From contig NZ_CP089291.1 of the NCBI RefSeq assembly GCF_022818495.1, positions 2,435,501 through 2,499,500 of the forward strand: DNA of 64,000 nt, in the 5' to 3' direction. This document shows, piece after piece, positions 35,971 to 45,125 of the stretch. The notes under the pieces are model-generated. The model did no database searches. It was not told the origin of the DNA and was given only the letters and a program-made list of their open reading frames with translations. Source of the DNA: Fodinisporobacter ferrooxydans (lineage in GTDB: Bacteria > Bacillota > Bacilli > Tumebacillales > MYW30-H2). A program made the translations under genes and the position numbers. Each line of letters starts with the position of its first letter. The stretch's first letter is position 1.

Positions 35971-36298
35971 CGTCTCACCTTTTATTCTTTCAGTATAAAT
36001 ATCTTACATATATAGTAGAATAGTATCATAGAATTGGCTTCTCTACAGCCGATTTACGTATTCATTTCTTATGAAATTTCTTCCCCTCGCGTGATTCTCC
36101 ATTCGTTTTCGTCCTCCTGCAATTGCAACGTGATTTTTTAAACCAATGACTCCATTATTCTAAATCGAATCTATAAGAAAAATTTAAAATTAAACAAAAA
36201 ATGAATACAATATTAATATCCGATATATGGTATTATTGGGTTAAAATATATGAAAAATTTGCCATGATCGTACGGTAAAAACCTTTGAGGGATACGAT
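35971..36298. other. Intergenic region with a possible gene remnant
   Basis: This 328-nt AT-rich region lies between divergent genes. The minus strand from 36170 to 36069 carries a protein-like frame interrupted by a stop; it is listed separately. No terminator or clear promoter is visible. Confidence 0.4.
36069..36170 (-). pseudogene. Possible remnant of a secreted or NTF2-like protein's C-terminus
   Basis: Minus-strand frame reads MESLV, a TAA at 36140-36138, then KITLQLQEDENEWRITRGEE and a TAA at 36069. The segment after the internal stop looks like the last strand of small lipoprotein or NTF2-like domains ('V-L-x-E-x-W-x-I'). There is no ribosome binding site, and another stop lies just upstream at 36173-36171. 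It is either decayed coding sequence or coincidence. Confidence 0.25.
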
Positions 36299-37516
36299 AT
36301 GAGATTTAATAGGATACATAACTTTTATTGTTTTATCAATAAATCTATGAAACTCTATTTTGATTCGAAAATCGAAAGGGAGTTTCAATTTGATTTTTTC
36401 AAAAAGCATCTTTCCATCTTGCGATTGGGAATCCTCATATCGATTGCATTTTTTTCGCTGATAGGAATTGATGATATTTGGCTGGCGAAAAAAACCATAA
36501 ACAAAATTTGGTTGATACGATTTGGCATTATGGATCCGTTTTTTTTGATAAGTTTGGGAGTTACTTACACGAAGTTTTTTCGGCTGCATATGCAGAAGAT
36601 CATGATGATCGTACAGTTAGGCTCAGGGATCGGGGCAATTTCAATCCTCGCAATTCTTACGAACGGTGAAGCAGCCAATTATTATTATTATGCCGGATTG
36701 ATGTTGATTATTTTCGGGAATTTTACACTTATGGGCTTACAGTTTATCAATGCTCTTGTTGTTTCGGTATGCGTACTTGTTGGATATGAGTGTATCGCCA
36801 TATTCAGGCAGCATTCCTTGCAAGATCGATTGCATGGCTCCATGTATTTGGCGTTTATCAATAGCAACTTTTTTCTGTTTTCCTGTTTGCTTATCGGATT
36901 GGTTGCCGGATATTTGATGGAACGGTATAAACGCAGCGATTTTTTAAATCGAAAAGAGATTGAAACAAAAACGAAACAATTATCGAAAGCAAATATGTTG
37001 TTGCGGCAACTTTCCTTTAAAGACGGACTAACAGATGTTTACAATCGAAGGGCGTTTAATGAAAAACTTGCGGAGGAATGGTTAAAATCCCAGCGATATG
37101 GTACAAGTCTATCTTTAGTCATGATCGATGTAGATAATTTTAAAAAATATAACGATAAATATGGACATCAACAGGGGGATGAATGTTTAATTAAAGTTTC
37201 ACAGGCGTTACAGGAATGTTTTTGCGGACCGAATGATTTTATTGCCCGATATGGCGGAGAAGAATTTGCCATTATTCTTCCTGATACAGATGAAACAAAT
37301 GTTGCGAAACGAACGGATTTGCTTCATGGAAAAATGCAACAATTGGCATTATCCCATACTCTATCCGATTATTATTATGTAACGCTAAGTGTGGGAGTTA
37401 CTGTTTGGAACGCAGCTTCTGCAACAAGCCTGGAGGATTTTTTAAAAGTTGCCGACACTGCTTTATACCAATCAAAAAATAATGGGCGCAATTGTACTAC
37501 AATTATTCCCATTTAA
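36299..37516 (+). CDS. Membrane-bound GGDEF diguanylate cyclase
   Basis: A 405-residue protein with about six transmembrane segments (residues 40-225), a short coiled coil (FLNRKEIETKTKQLSKANMLL), and a C-terminal GGDEF domain (about 240-400). Active-site sequence is canonical: DGLTDVYNRRAFNE, IDVDNFKKYNDKYGHQQGDECL, and RYGGEEF. It should make cyclic di-GMP from GTP. The product-inhibition site (RxxD five residues before GGEEF) is not conserved: the sequence there is GPND. ATG 36299 follows TTGAGGGA. A possible target is the PilZ protein at 25.8 kb. Confidence 0.92.
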   Translation: MRFNRIHNFYCFINKSMKLYFDSKIEREFQFDFFKKHLSILRLGILISIAFFSLIGIDDIWLAKKTINKIWLIRFGIMDPFFLISLGVTYTKFFRLHMQKIMMIVQLGSGIGAISILAILTNGEAANYYYYAGLMLIIFGNFTLMGLQFINALVVSVCVLVGYECIAIFRQHSLQDRLHGSMYLAFINSNFFLFSCLLIGLVAGYLMERYKRSDFLNRKEIETKTKQLSKANMLLRQLSFKDGLTDVYNRRAFNEKLAEEWLKSQRYGTSLSLVMIDVDNFKKYNDKYGHQQGDECLIKVSQALQECFCGPNDFIARYGGEEFAIILPDTDETNVAKRTDLLHGKMQQLALSHTLSDYYYVTLSVGVTVWNAASATSLEDFLKVADTALYQSKNNGRNCTTIIPI

Positions 37517-37535
37517 GTGCGTGTTCAAAAAATGG
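37517..37535. repeat. Dispersed hairpin repeat, partial inverted copy
   Basis: GTGCGTGTTCAAAAAATGG directly follows the TAA of the GGDEF gene. It matches the reverse complement of the right end (CTTTTTGAACACGCAC) of the repeat at 15686 and 59688. The other arm is not recognisable. Confidence 0.65.
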
Positions 37536-37571
37536 CTAAACAATACAGTTTTTACAATTTTTTAAGTTCTC

Positions 37572-37611
37572 TTTAAAAGAAGCAGGCAAGGTTTGCGGAT
37601 GCCTTGCCTGC
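37572..37611 (-). terminator. Terminator of the aldo/keto reductase gene
   Basis: On the minus strand GCAGGCAAGG (37611-37602), a 10-nt loop and CCTTGCCTGC (37591-37582) form a perfect 10-bp stem followed by TTCTTTT. It may also end the converging GGDEF transcript. Confidence 0.8.
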
Positions 37612-37682
37612 TGCCATAGGGAATTTTCCGCAATTGGGACTCCCTGCAATCGGGCTTTCCTCCAATCGGATAAAGTGCCGGA

Positions 37683-38669
37683 TTACCGATTTATGGATTT
37701 CATGGCACCTTCCGGATAACGTTCACCGGTTGCTGCACCATATGGGAAAATTGCGTGAATTTGTTCCAATTCTTCATTTGAAAGGGTTACGTTCAGAGAT
37801 CCCAGGTTGTCCTCCAAATATTTTCTCTTTTTGGTTCCTGGGATCGGAACGATATCCTGACCTTGTGCCAACAGCCATGCCAATGCAATTTGTGCCGGAG
37901 TACAGCCTTTTTCCTTTGCAATCTCTTGGACTTTCTGAACCAGATCCAGATTCTTTTGAAAGTTTTCACCTTGAAAACGCGGGGAGTTTCTCCTGTAATC
38001 GTCAGTCGGCAAATCGTCGAACGTTTGGAATTGTCCTGTCAAAAATCCGCGGCCTAAAGGACTATAGGGAACAAATCCGATGCCAAGCTCCCGGCAAGTC
38101 GGCAGTATTTCCTCTTCTACATCTCTTGTCCAAAGAGAATATTCGGTTTGTAATGCAGTGATGGGATACACTGCATGTGCCTGGCGGATGGTAGCGGCAG
38201 ATGCTTCCGAGAGCCCTATGTATCGAACTTTGCCTTCCCGTACCAAGTCGGCCATAGCGCCAATTGTTTCTGCAATCGGAGTGTTGGGATCGACTCGATG
38301 CTGGTAATACAGATCGATATGATCAATACCCAGTCTGCGCAGGCTTGCTTCACATGCGGATTTGACATATTCCGGGCGGCCGTTGACTCCCAAAAATTCT
38401 CCCTTTTCATTTCGGACATTCCCGAATTTGGTCGCCACTATGACTTGATTTCTCTGCCCTTGGATGGCTTTTCCCACAAGCTCCTCGTTTCTGCCAACTC
38501 CATACATATCAGCCGTATCAAGGAACGTCACACCTAGCTCAATTGCCCGATGAATGGTAGCGATGGATTCACTGTCATCTCGACCGCTATAGAAATCGGA
38601 CATTCCCATACAGCCAAGTCCAAGTGCCGACACTTGCAGCCCTGTTTTTCCAAGTACTCTTGTTTGCAT
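37683..38669 (-). CDS. Aldo/keto reductase
   Basis: A 328-residue NADPH-dependent oxidoreductase of the AKR superfamily, closest by eye to the AKR13/YajO-like group ([17 protein letters not shown]). The catalytic tetrad is visible: D in LDTADMYG, Y in the same segment, K in VATKFG, and H in YYQHRVD. The C-terminal cofactor region [18 protein letters not shown] is intact. ATG 38669 follows GGGAGGTAATTGCG. The substrate is unknown; these enzymes usually reduce aldehydes or ketones in stress or detoxification. Confidence 0.92.
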   Translation of the reverse strand: MQTRVLGKTGLQVSALGLGCMGMSDFYSGRDDSESIATIHRAIELGVTFLDTADMYGVGRNEELVGKAIQGQRNQVIVATKFGNVRNEKGEFLGVNGRPEYVKSACEASLRRLGIDHIDLYYQHRVDPNTPIAETIGAMADLVREGKVRYIGLSEASAATIRQAHAVYPITALQTEYSLWTRDVEEEILPTCRELGIGFVPYSPLGRGFLTGQFQTFDDLPTDDYRRNSPRFQGENFQKNLDLVQKVQEIAKEKGCTPAQIALAWLLAQGQDIVPIPGTKKRKYLEDNLGSLNVTLSNEELEQIHAIFPYGAATGERYPEGAMKSINR

Positions 38670-39010
38670 CGCAATTACCTCCCTATGTATACAGATGTAT
38701 TAATTGTATCATTATTCCTTTTGTATAGGTACTTCTACTGCATTTGGCAGTGTATTGCCCGCACTGCTTTGATTAACTGCTTTGGTTGTCGATAAAAAAT
38801 GCAAACATGCTTCATGATATTTTTATAGGAATATTTGATAAAAAACGATACACTTGTATAAGGAGAACATGTACAGAATATACTTTAGGGTCTATTAACA
38901 AGGGAATGTTTTGTTGTGATGTACGAGCATCGAAATGTTCAAATTTCCAAATGGCGAACTGTCGATCTCAAAGTAAGCGCTATCTCAGAGTAGTTAGGAG
39001 GGAGAGTCAT

Positions 39011-39760
39011 TTGCCCATTACGCCCCTTATTTTAAAAGCATCGATTGTAATACTTGTTTCAGCCATTCTTCAAGCAAGCACGGGTTTTGGATTCTCCATT
39101 CTCTCAACTCCTTTCTTGCTGTCTTTTTTTCCGGCGCGCGATGCGATTCAAATCAGTTTGCTTTTTACATTGCTTATATCACTAGGCATGTTGCGTTCTA
39201 CCTACTCGGAAATCGATAAAGTTTTGTTGAAGCGTTTAAGTTGGAGCAGTATCGTCGGAATTCCTTGCGGCATCGTTGTTTTCTGGTTGATTTCTTTAAT
39301 TTGGATAAAATGGTTATTGGCTGTTGCGATTTTAGGTTCTACTCTGTTTTTGGTTCTCCAAAGACAGATTGCAAGATCACGAAGGAAGGATGTCATTGCA
39401 GGATTTTTAAGCGGATTGTTGACTACCAGTGTGGGTGTTCCAGGTCCTCCGTTATTGATTTACATGACAGGCAGCAGTATGGACAAAGCGATTGTTCGAA
39501 GTACCACTTTAACTTTTTATATCGTTGTTTATTCCGTCGGGATTATCAGCGAATGGGTTACAGGGGGATTTACCGCTCATCTCTTGGCAACAACCATTTT
39601 TTTATTGCCTTCGATGTTTTTAGGGATATGGATTGGGAAATATGTATTTCTTCGTTTTACTCCCGTTGTCTTTCGAAGGACACAACTTGCGATCCTTTTA
39701 TTTACCGGCTTGTATCTGCTTTTTTCCATCCTTTCGTCCACGTTCGCTGCAGCGGCCTGA
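39011..39760 (+). CDS. TauE/SafE family membrane transporter
   Basis: A 249-residue membrane protein of the TauE/SafE (DUF81) family with about eight hydrophobic segments. Members export or import sulfonates, sulfite, sulfoacetate or other organic anions. The duplicated family motif is seen as LQASTGFGFSILSTPFLL and TTSVGVPGPPLLIYMTG. The start is TTG 39011, fixed by AGGAGGGAG about 9 nt upstream; a longer ORF back to 38786 has no hydrophobic N-terminus or signal. It lies 160 nt before a LacI gene and the transketolase-TRAP cluster, so it may export a by-product of that pathway. Confidence 0.85.
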   Translation: MPITPLILKASIVILVSAILQASTGFGFSILSTPFLLSFFPARDAIQISLLFTLLISLGMLRSTYSEIDKVLLKRLSWSSIVGIPCGIVVFWLISLIWIKWLLAVAILGSTLFLVLQRQIARSRRKDVIAGFLSGLLTTSVGVPGPPLLIYMTGSSMDKAIVRSTTLTFYIVVYSVGIISEWVTGGFTAHLLATTIFLLPSMFLGIWIGKYVFLRFTPVVFRRTQLAILLFTGLYLLFSILSSTFAAAA

Positions 39761-39844
39761 AACCATGGGCGTTGCGAAAAGGACAACTGGATGACGAGCA
39801 TGATTGGATAGGATCGGGCTGGAATTTTGAATTGCTAAAATCAA

Positions 39845-39873
39845 TTGAATCGATTACCATTTTATAGTATAGT
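39845..39873 (+). promoter_or_regulatory. Candidate promoter of the LacI-family gene
   Basis: TTGAAT (39845-39850), a 17-bp spacer and TATAGT (39868-39873) lie 47 bp upstream of the LacI start. Confidence 0.6.
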
Positions 39874-39920
39874 TGCTGTTCATATTCATTTGTGTTTTAC
39901 AAGTAGGAGGAACGGATCAG

Positions 39921-40916
39921 ATGGGAATCACCATGAAAGACATTGCCCGCGAGGCAGGTGTATCTGTTGCAACTGTTTCGCATGTGATTAACAAGACAAA
40001 GCATGTATCTGCAGAAAAACAGAGGCGTATTCTCGAAGTCATTGGAAAATTGCAATATTCCCCGAATATTGCCGCGAAAAATTTGAAAATGCAAAAAACC
40101 AATACTGCTGGTTTGGTTGTTTCCAGTTTTCTCGATTCGTACGTAACAAGTATTGTAAATGGGGTAGGAAACCGCGCCCGTGAACTCGGGTATAATTTGT
40201 TATTCGTGAATACAAATGAACAACAACAATATGAGGAAGAAGCTGTCCGCGTTCTAAGTTCAAATGCTGTAGATGGAATGATCTTGTCACCTACAACGAG
40301 CAACCTTCGTTATCTCGGCAATTTTCTGGAGAAACAATTGCCGATCGTTTTTATCAACCGTTACGATCCACATTTTCCGGAGATACCAAGAGTTACTGCA
40401 GATGATTTTCAAGCTGGATATGACGCTGCTTTTCACTTATTGGGACATGGACATACAAAAATAGGCCTTGTTCTGGCGGTGCCCAATGTGACATCTACCG
40501 TCAACCGGATCGCAGGATATAAAGCAGCGCTTCTGGAAAAGGGCATTTCTTTTGACGAAAGTTTATTGGAAATCGGTTATGCAACTGTAGACGGGGGATT
40601 GAATGCGGTGAAGTCGCTGCTGAAACGTGAACCGCAAATTACCGCATTATTTACTTTGAGCGACTTAATGACAATCGGCGCCGTTAAAGCCCTCAATCAG
40701 CTTTCCTTGCGTTGTCCGGAAGATATCGCTATCATCGGTTTTGGCGATTTTGAAGCGGCAGCAGCGATGTATCCACCGATTACAAACGTAAATCCTCCGC
40801 ATACGATCGGGCAAACTGCTTTTGATCTTTTACTCAATAAGATGCAGAATTTCAAATATACCAAACATATTCAATTGCCCGTATCCTTGATTATACGAAA
40901 GTCCTGCGGTTGTTAA
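39921..40916 (+). CDS. LacI-family transcriptional regulator
   Basis: A 331-residue repressor with an N-terminal helix-turn-helix and hinge (MKDIAREAGVSVATVSHVINKTKHVS, hinge near YSPNIAAKNLK) and a periplasmic-binding-protein-like effector domain (about 62-330). ATG 39921 follows AGGAGGA at 9 nt. It is located directly before the split-transketolase/TRAP operon and after a TauE-like exporter. Two AAACGTTT palindromes in the following 434-nt gap are plausible binding sites. The effector is probably the operon's substrate or an intermediate. Confidence 0.92.
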   Translation: MGITMKDIAREAGVSVATVSHVINKTKHVSAEKQRRILEVIGKLQYSPNIAAKNLKMQKTNTAGLVVSSFLDSYVTSIVNGVGNRARELGYNLLFVNTNEQQQYEEEAVRVLSSNAVDGMILSPTTSNLRYLGNFLEKQLPIVFINRYDPHFPEIPRVTADDFQAGYDAAFHLLGHGHTKIGLVLAVPNVTSTVNRIAGYKAALLEKGISFDESLLEIGYATVDGGLNAVKSLLKREPQITALFTLSDLMTIGAVKALNQLSLRCPEDIAIIGFGDFEAAAAMYPPITNVNPPHTIGQTAFDLLLNKMQNFKYTKHIQLPVSLIIRKSCGC

Positions 40917-40919
40917 TTT

Positions 40920-40927
40920 AAACGTTT
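40920..40927. promoter_or_regulatory. Candidate LacI-type operator 1
   Basis: AAACGTTT with flanking TTT/TTT forms a palindrome centred on CG, the usual core of LacI-family operators, directly after the LacI gene. Confidence 0.4.
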
Positions 40928-41105
40928 TTCTAAATAGGCAAGCAATATAACCGCAGATAATATGAAAAAGCGAGAAATATTGAAAAAACAAAATAATAAC
41001 GGCCCTGATTACAGATAAATTTGATAATTCTCTGTATTTTTCTGAAATTTCAATGTTTTTGTAAGTTGTAATGCATTTTTTCAAATCATATACTTGAATC
41101 AAGTT

Positions 41106-41113
41106 AAACGTTT
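41106..41113. promoter_or_regulatory. Candidate LacI-type operator 2
   Basis: TTAAACGTTTTAA is a nearly perfect palindrome with the same core as the site at 40920, 186 bp further on and 238 bp before the first operon gene. Two such sites could support DNA looping. Confidence 0.45.
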
Positions 41114-41350
41114 TAATTTTTCTTTTCCTCAAAGAACTGCCTCATGTGTATGAAGTCGAATGGATATTTTCAGTAGAAGAAATGCAGTATGTATGTTTGT
41201 ATTCTACAACATGAAACCGCTTACTGATTCCCCTTTTCTATTACATTTCAATCTTGCATCTAAGAGATACCTTGCCAGTGCTACAGCATGAATCGATTTC
41301 TTTATTTATCATCATCATGTTTCAGGAAGAGAATACGAGGAGGGAATTTT

Positions 41351-42211
41351 ATGAATTCGCCAGTGGAAATCGTTGATAAAAAAGAGGAGCTGTATCAGCG
41401 GATCAGGCGAAAAGCACAGATGTCGAGAGCAGAAGTTGTCCGGCTTATCGCTTTGGCAGGGAGCGGCCATTATGGATCCTCATTTTCCTGTGCAGAGATT
41501 TTTGCCACTCTGTATTATCACGTTATGAAGTATGATTCCAAAAATCCAAAGTGGAAAGAACGGGATCGGTTTGTTATGGGAAAGGGTCATGCGGCTGTCG
41601 GATTATACCCCATACTTGCGGACGTCGGATTTTTTCCAAAAGAAGAACTGGATACGTACACGGAGATCGGCAGCGCTTTTGGCGATCATCCCGACATGAA
41701 TAAGATACCTGGGATTGATTTTAGCTCAGGGTCTCTTGGACACGGGATTTCCGTTTGCGTAGGAATGGCTTTGGGCTCCAGAATGGATGGATTGCAGAAC
41801 CGCATTTTTTGTCTGCTTGGCGATGGAGAGATACAGGAAGGTCAAGTTTGGGAAGCGGCGATGAGCGCCGGGAATTTCCAGCTGGGAAACTTGGTAGCCA
41901 TTCTCGACAACAATAAAGTGACTGTAGACGGGTTCACCAAAGACCTTATGAACATTTATCCCATACGCGAAAAGTGGGAAAGTTTTGGCTGGAATGTAGT
42001 GGAAGTCAATGGGCATGATGTTCCTGCATTGGTGGCAACATTTGATGCTCTTCCTGCTCCTTTGTCGGAAAAACCGACAATCGTCATTTGCGATACGATT
42101 TCCGGAAAAGGCGTTTCATTCATGGAACATACATTTGAATGGCATGTAGCAAACCTGGCGGATGAAGATATCAAAAAAGCGCTTTTAGAAATCGAGAGGG
42201 AGGTTAAGTAA
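41351..42211 (+). CDS. Split transketolase 1, N-terminal (TPP-binding) subunit
   Basis: A 286-residue homologue of the N-terminal third of transketolase. It has the thiamine pyrophosphate motif GDGEIQEGQVW...DNN, the MGKGHAAVGLYP histidine region, and GSLGHGISVCVGMA. The usual GHPG loop reads SGHYGSSFS, an unusual change near the active site. ATG 41351 follows AGGAGGGAA. It overlaps the C-terminal subunit gene by one base (TAATG), so the two are translated together and must assemble. Split transketolases often act on unusual ketoses (apulose-4-phosphate or sulfo-sugars in known cases). Confidence 0.9.
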   Translation: MNSPVEIVDKKEELYQRIRRKAQMSRAEVVRLIALAGSGHYGSSFSCAEIFATLYYHVMKYDSKNPKWKERDRFVMGKGHAAVGLYPILADVGFFPKEELDTYTEIGSAFGDHPDMNKIPGIDFSSGSLGHGISVCVGMALGSRMDGLQNRIFCLLGDGEIQEGQVWEAAMSAGNFQLGNLVAILDNNKVTVDGFTKDLMNIYPIREKWESFGWNVVEVNGHDVPALVATFDALPAPLSEKPTIVICDTISGKGVSFMEHTFEWHVANLADEDIKKALLEIEREVK

Positions 42212-43194
42212 TGGCTGTTCAATTGCAATCGGAAAGCTGGGAGTTGTTTGGCAGCTTAAAATTGGCAAAACAGCTAACGGCAGGTGAAACTCTGGCCCGC
42301 TTAGGTGATGAACATCCCGAGATTGTTGCACTGTGCGCGGATCTGGGCTACCCCACACGATTGGCCGATTTCGGCAAAAAATTTCCTGATCGATTCTTTG
42401 ATTTTGGGATCGCCGAAAAAAACATGGTTTCCGCCGCTGCCGGGCTTGCCGCAACAGGGAAAATACCATTTGTTGCAACGTATGCATCGTTCTTGGGGCT
42501 GTTATGTTGCGAACAAATACGTACAGATGTGGCATATCCCAATCTCAATGTGCGATTGATCGGAACGCATACGGGCATTGCAATGGGCTTCTATGGATCG
42601 TCACATCATGCGACGGAAGATATCGCGATTCTTCGTTCCATGGCGAATATGGCGGTTATTTCTCCGGCCGATGGAGTCGCATTCGCACAAATGATTGAAG
42701 AGTCTGTCGCTTCCTATGCCGGACCGATTTATTTTCGCGTCAGCCGCGGACGGGAAGAGACGGTTTATACGGAAGGCCGTCCCGGGAATAAAATTGGCAA
42801 AGCAAATGTTTTGCGTGAAGGAAGGGATATCACAATCATTGCCTGCGGTATTGAAGTGAAAGCGTCCCTCGATGCGGCGGAATTTCTGGCGAACCAAGGG
42901 ATTCAAGCGAGAGTGATCGATATGCATACGATTAAACCGCTGGATCTGGATGCTGTCTTGGAAGCGGCGCGGGAAACAGGGGCAATTGTAACGGTTGAAG
43001 AGCACAACATTCTTGGCGGACTCGGCGGGGCGGTTGCGGAAGTTTTGATGGAATCGGGAATCTCTTGCAAGTTTAAGCGTCACGGTATTATGGATCAATA
43101 CGCATTAATCGGAAAACCGTATCATTTATATAAACACTACAAACTGGATGGCAATGGAATTGCATCTGTCGTGAATGACTTTTTGAGTCGATAG
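42211..43194 (+). CDS. Split transketolase 1, C-terminal subunit
   Basis: A 327-residue protein with the pyrimidine-binding and C-terminal domains of transketolase. The catalytic Glu that activates the cofactor is in FDFGIAEKNMVSAAAGLA, followed by SHHATEDIAILRSM and, in the C-terminal domain, DMHTIKPLD and VEEHNILGGLGGAVAE. It begins in the TAATG overlap with the N subunit. The acceptor-site sequence YFRVSRGREETVY differs from the second copy in this operon (YMRIDKIPIPVVY), suggesting that the two enzymes use different substrates. Confidence 0.9.
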   Translation: MAVQLQSESWELFGSLKLAKQLTAGETLARLGDEHPEIVALCADLGYPTRLADFGKKFPDRFFDFGIAEKNMVSAAAGLAATGKIPFVATYASFLGLLCCEQIRTDVAYPNLNVRLIGTHTGIAMGFYGSSHHATEDIAILRSMANMAVISPADGVAFAQMIEESVASYAGPIYFRVSRGREETVYTEGRPGNKIGKANVLREGRDITIIACGIEVKASLDAAEFLANQGIQARVIDMHTIKPLDLDAVLEAARETGAIVTVEEHNILGGLGGAVAEVLMESGISCKFKRHGIMDQYALIGKPYHLYKHYKLDGNGIASVVNDFLSR

Positions 43195-43236
43195 CAAACG
43201 AGTAAAAATCTTACATAACATACGAGGTGGATGAGC

Positions 43237-43989
43237 ATGAAAGATCGTATCGCAATTGTCACTGGCTCCGGATCTGCGAGGGGGATTGGAAAGGCTGTCG
43301 CAACAGAGCTTGCGAAGCGGGGGGCAATCGTAGTGATCGCGGATATCCATTTGCAAGGGGCCGAAACGGTTGCTGCTGAATTTAATGACAGCGGTTACAA
43401 AGCAGTTGCCAGACATTTGGATGTTACGTCCAGAGAAAGTGTAGCTGCACTCGTCGCAGACATTGACCGCGAGTTTGGGAAAATCGATATTCTTGTCAAC
43501 AATGCCGGAATTACTCGACCATCACGGATTCTGGAGATTACCGATGAAGAGTGGGATTTGATTTTTGCTGTAAATATGAAAGGCGTATTTTACTGTACGC
43601 AAGCGGTGCTGCCAGGAATGATCGCACAGAGATATGGAAGAATCGTCAACCTGTCTTCCGTGTCCGGCAAACGTGGCGGCGGAGTATTCGGCGGCTCCCA
43701 TTATTCCGCGGCAAAAGCGGGAGTATTGGGGTTTGCCAAGGCAGTTGCGCGGGAAGTGGCGGAGTATGGAATCACGTTAAATTCTGTGACGCCCGGTTTG
43801 ATTGATACAGATATCACCGGTGGACTGATGACACCTGAACGCAGAGAACTGCTCAAGCAGGAGATTCCCGCCAAACGCTTGGGTACAGCCTTTGATGTGG
43901 CTGCCGCTATTGCATTCTTGGCTTCAGAAGATGCCGGGTATATCACAGGTGAGGAAATCGATATCAATGGCGGATCCCATATGGATTAA
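43237..43989 (+). CDS. Short-chain dehydrogenase/reductase
   Basis: A 250-residue classical SDR, similar in style to FabG and polyol or sugar dehydrogenases. It has VTGSGSARGIGKAVA for NAD(P) binding, NNAGITRPSR, catalytic Ser in NLSSVSGKRG, and YSAAKAG with Tyr and Lys. Start ATG 43237 is favoured over 43231 by spacing from GAGGTGG. Lying between the transketolase and the TRAP genes, it probably oxidises or reduces the imported substrate, for example a polyol to a ketose. A partial hairpin repeat follows its stop. Confidence 0.88.
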   Translation: MKDRIAIVTGSGSARGIGKAVATELAKRGAIVVIADIHLQGAETVAAEFNDSGYKAVARHLDVTSRESVAALVADIDREFGKIDILVNNAGITRPSRILEITDEEWDLIFAVNMKGVFYCTQAVLPGMIAQRYGRIVNLSSVSGKRGGGVFGGSHYSAAKAGVLGFAKAVAREVAEYGITLNSVTPGLIDTDITGGLMTPERRELLKQEIPAKRLGTAFDVAAAIAFLASEDAGYITGEEIDINGGSHMD

Positions 43990-44010
43990 AACTCCACTTT
44001 TTGAACACGC
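43988..44010. repeat. Dispersed hairpin repeat, right half
   Basis: AAAACTCCACTTTTTGAACACGC overlaps and follows the TAA of the SDR gene, and matches the right half of the repeat at 59688 exactly over 23 bases. The left arm (GTTCAAAAAG) is missing, replaced by coding sequence. Confidence 0.8.
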
Positions 44011-44050
44011 GCCAATAGTAAGATGGAAAATATATAAGGGGGAATGCAGG

Positions 44051-45082
44051 ATGATAAAAAAATTGGTTTCAATGTTGTCAGCAGTTGCCTTAACTGTCAG
44101 CTTGGTGGGATGCGGCAGCAGCAGTACGACATCAGCGACAAGCAGCGGGAATACCGCCTCCGGTTCCGGGAATCCGATCGTTCTAAAACTAGGCCATGGA
44201 GCTGCTACGGATAATCCCAGACATTTGGCGGCAGAGAAATTTGCAGAACTGGTAAAAGAGAAAACACATGGAAAAGTAGAGGTGCAAGTATTTCCAAATG
44301 AGGTGCTAGGCAGTGAACCGCAGATGGTCGATGCGGTCAAACTCGGCACATTGGATATGGCATTGGCCGATACGGGGATTTTCGCTTCCATGTCGCCGAA
44401 AATGGCTGCGATCAACCTGCCGTATCTTTTCAAGGATTATAATTCCGCTTACAAAGTGTTGGACGGCCCGCTCGGCAAAGACATGGCAGCTCCGTTAGAG
44501 CAAAATAATATTCATTTGCTGGCTTATTGGGAAAATGGGTTTCGCGAAATTACCAACTCCAAACATCCGATTCACACACCTGCAGATTTATCAGGATTAA
44601 AAATGCGGGTTCCGGAGATTCCTGTTTCAGTCGCTACGTTTAAAGCGCTTGGCACCAATCCGACACCGATGGCGTACGGGCAATTGTATACGGCATTGCA
44701 ATCGAAAGTCGTTGATGGACAGGAAAACCCCTTAACGAACATTTACGCGTCGAAGTTTTATGAAGTTCAAAAATATCTGACAATGTCAAACCATCAATAT
44801 AGTGCGTTGCCCCTCGTAATCAACAAGAAGAAATGGGATTCGTTTTCGCCTGATATTCAAAAGGCCATTCAAGATGCGGCAAATGAAGCAAGAGATTACC
44901 ACAGACAATTGGTACAGCAACAGGCAAAAGATTTGGTAAGCAAATTAAAAGCGAAAGGCATGGTCATCAATACGCCCGATCAGGCTCCTTTCCGCGAAGC
45001 CACAAAAGATGTGTATAAACAATTTGCAGACAAAATCGGCAGTGGTTTTCTGAAAAAACTATTCGCACAAGCGGGGCAATAA
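44051..45082 (+). CDS. dctP: TRAP transporter substrate-binding lipoprotein (DctP)
   Basis: A 343-residue extracytoplasmic binding protein of a tripartite ATP-independent transporter. Signal peptide with lipobox LVGC (Cys about 18) anchors it outside the membrane. DctP landmarks are present: HAATDNPRHLAAEKFAELVKE, EVQVFPNEVLGSEPQMVDAV, and LKMRVPEIPVSVATFKALGTNPTPM, whose Arg usually binds a ligand carboxylate. ATG 44051 follows AAGGGGGAATGCAGG. An attenuator hairpin after it should make it more abundant than the membrane subunits. Ligand unknown; usually a small organic acid. Confidence 0.93.
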   Translation: MIKKLVSMLSAVALTVSLVGCGSSSTTSATSSGNTASGSGNPIVLKLGHGAATDNPRHLAAEKFAELVKEKTHGKVEVQVFPNEVLGSEPQMVDAVKLGTLDMALADTGIFASMSPKMAAINLPYLFKDYNSAYKVLDGPLGKDMAAPLEQNNIHLLAYWENGFREITNSKHPIHTPADLSGLKMRVPEIPVSVATFKALGTNPTPMAYGQLYTALQSKVVDGQENPLTNIYASKFYEVQKYLTMSNHQYSALPLVINKKKWDSFSPDIQKAIQDAANEARDYHRQLVQQQAKDLVSKLKAKGMVINTPDQAPFREATKDVYKQFADKIGSGFLKKLFAQAGQ

Positions 45083-45098
45083 TCGATCCAAGCACTGG

Positions 45099-45125
45099 GG
45101 CGTTGCTTCGAAAGCAACGCCTTTA
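45099..45125 (+). terminator. Attenuator-like hairpin between dctP and dctQ
   Basis: GGCGTTGCTT (45099-45108) and AAGCAACGCC (45112-45121) form a perfect 10-bp stem with a 3-nt loop and a short T-run (TTTA). Partial termination or mRNA protection would raise dctP over dctQM. Confidence 0.75.

Larger units (their letters stand above)
40917..41350. other. Regulatory gap before the transketolase-TRAP operon
   Basis: This 434-nt region has no gene I can support. It contains two AAACGTTT-centred palindromes 186 bp apart. An inverted pair CTGCGGTT (40903-40910) / AACCGCAG (40951-40958) flanks the first. I could not place a clear promoter. The AGGAGGGAA ribosome binding site of the first transketolase gene closes it. 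Confidence 0.5.
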
